Shown: piece by piece, positions 60,701 through 64,000 of the stretch
Layout: every line of letters begins with the position of its first letter
Numbering within the stretch: the stretch's first letter is position 1
Assembly (NCBI GenBank): GCA_020137815.1
Contig: CM035360.1
Location: 315,001 to 379,000 of the forward strand
Direction: 5' to 3'
Origin: Hormiphora californensis
Lineage: Eukaryota; Ctenophora; Tentaculata; Cydippida; Pleurobrachiidae
Length of the DNA: 64,000 nt
Position numbers and translations under genes: made by a program
Notes under the pieces: generated by a model
Told to the model about the DNA's origin: nothing
The model's database searches: none
Seen by the model: the letters and a program-made list of their open reading frames with translations, nothing else

Positions 60701-62008
60701 CAAGCTTGTTGTCCCTTTGCCAGTTCTGGGTCCCTCCCGTTCTCTCTGAGAAATGTCAAACCTCCAATCCTCGTTCGCTTTGAACAGAAAAGAGCTTATA
60801 TATATTACTAGAAACAGCCCCATGCAACAGCCCCATATTGTAACACACCCCTCTCTCCCCAGATGAGTGTTCACTTTGTTCACAACATGATAAAGGACAT
60901 GGTGCCCCCTCCACCAACTGATTTCACCAGGGTATTACCTCAACATCTCAGTCTCAAGATACTGGGATATCTTGATCCTCGGTCCCTGGCACAAGCTAGT
61001 TTGGTAGGTACACGATATTCTTTCCTCTGTCTAGAGGCGCTCAGATCGGGTTGGCGCAGCCAAACAGCTTTTCCTGGATTTCTGATTATTTTACCCCTAT
61101 GATGCGACGCCTCATTTTGGCTTCGTCATAAGTAGCTTGTATTTTTTGAGCACGCATAAGATCTATTTGGTAATCACCAGACAGGGATTATGAGAAGATA
61201 TAAACTTGTTCCTTATCTAGGTATCCACCCTAGTTACCAACCAACCAACCAACCACCTACCACCCTACAGGTATCCTGGCACTGGAAGTGGCTGTGTGAG
61301 CACGATGCAGTCTGGAAACCAAAGTGTCTAAAACGAGGCTGGGAGCTGAAGGAGAAGCAGTCCCCACACGAGAGGGCTGTTTGGAAGAGGTAGGTATTTG
61401 GTAGGAGTTTACAGAACATAGTCATTAGTCAAAGCATGCAATATTGCTACAAAATGCTAAAAATCGGCAAAAAATCCTTGGGTATAATTACAGTTTCCCT
61501 AGTCTCTCTACCCTGATACAACAGTCTTGATTCTCTTCTTCTAAGAACATAGATTATAGTCGTACCCCCTCCTCACAAGTTTCCCAAACTAGGCACTACC
61601 AGAAGAAAGTGTGGGCTATTCTTCATCCAGAGCCCCCTCCACTACCACCTAGGAACGGAGAGGTTGAGGTGAGAATGAGGGGAGGTTTAGGTATGGAAGG
61701 GGAGGGGGAGGTAAGGAACGGAGAGGTTGAGGTGAGAATGAGGGGAGGAAGGGAGAGATGGGGCCACCCATGAACCGACCGAATCAGGAAATACTGGTCC
61801 CTGATTGACTGATAACCAGTCACGTGACCTAAATAACGAGTTCTGATTGGTTGTTTACTTGTTTCGGTCGGTTCCTGGTCCCACAATGGTGGCCTTGTTG
61901 TTTATTCGTAGAAAGCGACAAAGCGTCTCAAATCTAACTGGATTAGATGCTTTTTCGATCATTGCAGATCCCGCAGGATGATGTAATTCATCCTAACAAG
62001 TGACAGAT

Positions 62009-62076
<68 letters not shown>

Positions 62077-63402
62077 GAGAGAAAGAGAAAGAGAGAGAGA
62101 GAGAGAAATATGATGAGTCATGTGTCAAATTCCATGCTGCATGTTAAAAACTCGCACACATTTGTAATTCTATAGGCCTAGCTTGTGCTGTTGTATGAAC
62201 AATACAAGGCCTAGCTGGGAATCACATGTTGACCTGCAGTACACCATGAATGATAACTCAGTAGCATACATAACATGTTTATAAACCGCATAGACTGCTA
62301 AAGAAGCAAATGTGAAAGCTTTTGGAATTATTGCGTTATCGGTCTAAAAGAACCCGAAATAACCCAGTCAAGACTTGAACCAAAAGATATATGATAAAAC
62401 AACTCGTTACTGCAGCTACATTATAAAGTCATTGTTACCTCTTATATATTTAAAACACTTCAATTTATTTCAGGAGGACGGTCATTGTTACCTCTTCAAA
62501 ACACCTCAATTATTAATTAATATTTCAGGAGGACGGGGCACTGAACACATCAGGATTATCTGCAGGATCAGCAGCTAGCAGGCTCTCAGCAGGAAGTACT
62601 GGCAGGAAGAAAGGTGGTAAAGGAACCCCTGGCAGACCCAAATCCTACAAACTGGGCGATTCTTCCCCAATGAACGTAAGAATCTTTTTTAGTTGGCAAG
62701 TTTTTATTTGTACCATTTTGATATGTACTTCGGATACTGAAATTCCCTGGACCACCGAGCTAAAATCAGCATTTTAATTATCTCTACATAGCTCTCTATC
62801 GTTCTCTCTCTTTCCCCTGTACTCTATTTACCCCCTTTCAACCCCTCTCTGTACCCTCTGCCCCTCTTTGCGTGTAACTTACATAATGTAAGGACCCTGC
62901 AAAGTAAAAGAGCACAAGCAGATGGTTGACCTCTTCATTAATTGCTTGCCCCATATAGTACACAATATTATGCTGGCCCGTCGAAAAGTACATTATATGT
63001 AACATTATGATGCTCCCCCCCCCCCCCATAAAGTACAAGTACCATTTCAGGTCGGTTATTTGAAACACAAGGAGCAGGAACAGGCACCATGGAGGTCAAA
63101 CGACAAGAAGCCGAAAGATATTCAGCTATTCAACAAACAGATTCTGGGAATAAGCAGTGAGAGTGTGTAAGTGAAATACTAGTGAAGTAGTAGAGAAGTA
63201 GAGAAGTAAAGAGACAAAGTTGGGGAAACCAAGTTGAAGAGGCCATCAGGACTAGTTGTATTTTACTCGATAATATCTTTCAAATCAGTAATCCACGACC
63301 CAATTAGGCCGAAGAATTTCTCTGATAAGTTCACGAAGGTGGAGATAGCTCGAACACCGGCTCGATCATCAACCAGTCCCATGTCTAGATCACAGGAACT
63401 GG
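57794..63402 (+). CDS. FBXO16: FBXO16-like F-box protein, one exon missing
   Basis: Supported exons are 57794-57830, 57860-58110, 60863-61003, 61271-61389, 61593-61668, 62529-62675, 63051-63166 and, less surely, about 63296-63402. Family matches: LHSAWTPTKGG near the N-terminus, an F-box FTRVLPQHLSLKILGYLDPR, VSWHWKWLCEHDAVWKPKCL, HERAVWKRHYQKKVW, and a late QAPWRSNDKKPKDIQLFNK. It would be the substrate-binding subunit of an SCF ubiquitin ligase. The conserved exon that should follow LNNQ (EERR...KW) was not found. It should lie in 58111-60862, where 59.1-60.5 kb looks corrupted. The phase into the last listed exon does not match, so another small exon may exist. Confidence 0.8.
58111..59119. 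other. FBXO16-like intron with GA-rich repeats
   Basis: A GGGAGGGAGA-type purine-rich stretch lies at 58350-58480. No exon is recognised with confidence. Confidence 0.5.
59120..60560. other. Stretch with homopolymer inflation, probably poor sequence
   Basis: Runs such as AAAAAAAAA, GGGGGG, CCCCCC and TTTTTT follow each other without codon structure, unlike the rest of the window. Ordinary sequence resumes after about 60560. This looks like unpolished reads more than biology. Confidence 0.6.
61027..61067. mobile_element. Deleted MITE of the CTGTCTGGCGG family next to a donor
   Basis: CTGTCTAGAGGCGCTCAGAT to GCAGCCAAACAG, flanked by TCTTTCCT and CTTTTCCT (7 of 8). It lies about 23 bp after the donor of the F-box exon. 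Confidence 0.7.
61769..61877. mobile_element. MITE, CAGGAACCGACC family, copy 6
   Basis: GAACCGACCGAATCAGGAAA runs to TTTCGGTCGGTTCCTG. Its flanks are only weakly similar. It lies in an FBXO16-like intron. Confidence 0.8.
62010..62107. repeat. (GA)n microsatellite
   Basis: About 98 bp of nearly pure GA with a few GATA and GAAA interruptions. Confidence 0.9.
62428..62541 (+). repeat. Tandem duplication of a 3' splice site in the FBXO16-like gene
   Basis: TCATTGTTACCTCTT, an AT-rich middle, and TTTCAGGAGGACGG occur twice in a row. The second copy joins the exon at 62529; the first offers an identical decoy acceptor at about 62474. Confidence 0.85.
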
Positions 63403-63575
63403 TAAGTAAACAGCCGGCAGCCCTTTTTTCGCTTGTCTTGCGGCGACGACCCGATTTGGGTGTACCCGGTCTAATTTGATTCTCAAAAAAGGGCTCTTCA
63501 CCCCTTTTTTCTGTCTCACTCAAAAGAAACTGACACTTTTCATCTGAGAATCTAAAATCGAAATCTTCAAAATCA

Positions 63576-63971
63576 TTAAACTTTAACATCAAATTTAGGA
63601 AATAGCAGTGTCTCGTTCTTCTTAACATTACACACCGCATTAGCCCGTTCTCTGAGCGGTGTTGACAGTGTTCTACAACGAGGGGACATTGGAAAAGTAT
63701 TGTTGTTATTAACCGGCTGATACCCCATCAACCTTATCCCAGTAGACCGGTGCAGTAACCAGGCTCTAAAGTCCCGTTTCCTGGTCAGGTAGATTAGAAA
63801 GTTTCCGGTGCTGTTTAGGATAACACATAGTACATCACTGGTGTTCCACGCGTAGTGTAGTCTGTAGACCGTTCGGTGGAAGTACCCCTCTGAAATGGTG
63901 TGGTTTGTTAGGAGGGATGGAGAGATACACGGTGGTTTATTTCTAGTGGGGAGGGAGAGGGGTTCATTGCC
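63576..63971 (-). CDS. Class A GPCR, last exon (TM7 and cytoplasmic tail), partial
   Basis: The exon begins at an acceptor TTACCAGTTTAG (boundary 63971) and encodes 131 residues. A polar loop is followed by a helix containing LNSTGNFLIYLTRKRDFRAWL-type sequence (NSTGNFLIYLTRKRDF), the seventh transmembrane helix with NSxxNFxIY in place of NPxxY, and the short helix 8. The tail is Ser/Arg-rich and ends KKNETLLFPKFDVKV. The NS..NF.IY form recalls neuropeptide (FMRFamide-like) receptors, but the ligand cannot be told. The rest of the gene lies beyond the window. It is tail-to-tail with the FBXO16-like gene. Confidence 0.75.
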   Translation of the reverse strand, partial: GNEPLSLPTRNKPPCISPSLLTNHTISEGYFHRTVYRLHYAWNTSDVLCVILNSTGNFLIYLTRKRDFRAWLLHRSTGIRLMGYQPVNNNNTFPMSPRCRTLSTPLRERANAVCNVKKNETLLFPKFDVKV

Positions 63972-64000
63972 CTAAACTGGTAAAGATGAACTTAACTCAC

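Overview
This window is eukaryotic nuclear DNA from an animal. Genes are cut into many small exons with canonical GT-AG borders, introns are crowded with microsatellites and inverted-repeat elements, and the proteins are ordinary metazoan housekeeping genes. One gene narrows the guess. Positions 55010-56456 hold a four-exon nuclear gene for ATP synthase subunit a (ATP6) with an N-terminal mitochondrial presequence. Nuclear relocation of atp6 with gain of introns is a known ctenophore trait, so a ctenophore is my best inference. No species can be named from the sequence alone.

Layout. 1-4425: a tandem duplicate of one coiled-coil protein gene; the upstream copy lacks its last exon and the downstream copy looks complete. 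5151-26503: an NRBP-type pseudokinase gene. Two opposite-strand genes lie inside its introns: an SLC22-like transporter (9867-15766) and a protein disulfide isomerase (22145-24096). A series of large inverted-repeat elements sits between 13.4 and 19.5 kb. 27724-35171: KLHDC10-like kelch, ER FKBP and ZC2HC1 genes, all on the minus strand. 36081-38018: an intronless BTB-like protein with membrane segments and no recognised family. 40125-47293: SmD3, a small coiled-coil protein and the cohesin acetyltransferase ESCO in close head-to-tail order, with a thioredoxin-like gene nested in an ESCO intron. 48176-54443: TFIIS, with a non-LTR retrotransposon and other elements in one intron. 55010-56456: ATP6. 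57794-63402: an FBXO16-like gene interrupted by a stretch of poor-looking sequence. 63576-63971: the last exon of a GPCR on the minus strand.

Three patterns recur. First, short tandem duplications repeatedly straddle splice junctions (exon edge plus intron edge) in at least ten places and most of the genes, giving arrays of decoy or alternative splice sites. Second, several families of short palindromic elements (MITEs) can be defined here by their target-site duplications, several being exact 8-bp duplications. Third, about ten genes have a 3' splice-site-like sequence within 0-17 bases of the start codon, as expected for spliced-leader trans-splicing or very short leader exons.

The genes do not form one pathway. 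PDI and the FKBP both serve ER protein folding, SmD3 and TFIIS serve mRNA production, and ESCO serves cohesion. Exon borders were set by hand from splice motifs and reading-frame continuity. Products were assigned from remembered family motifs, without database searches.
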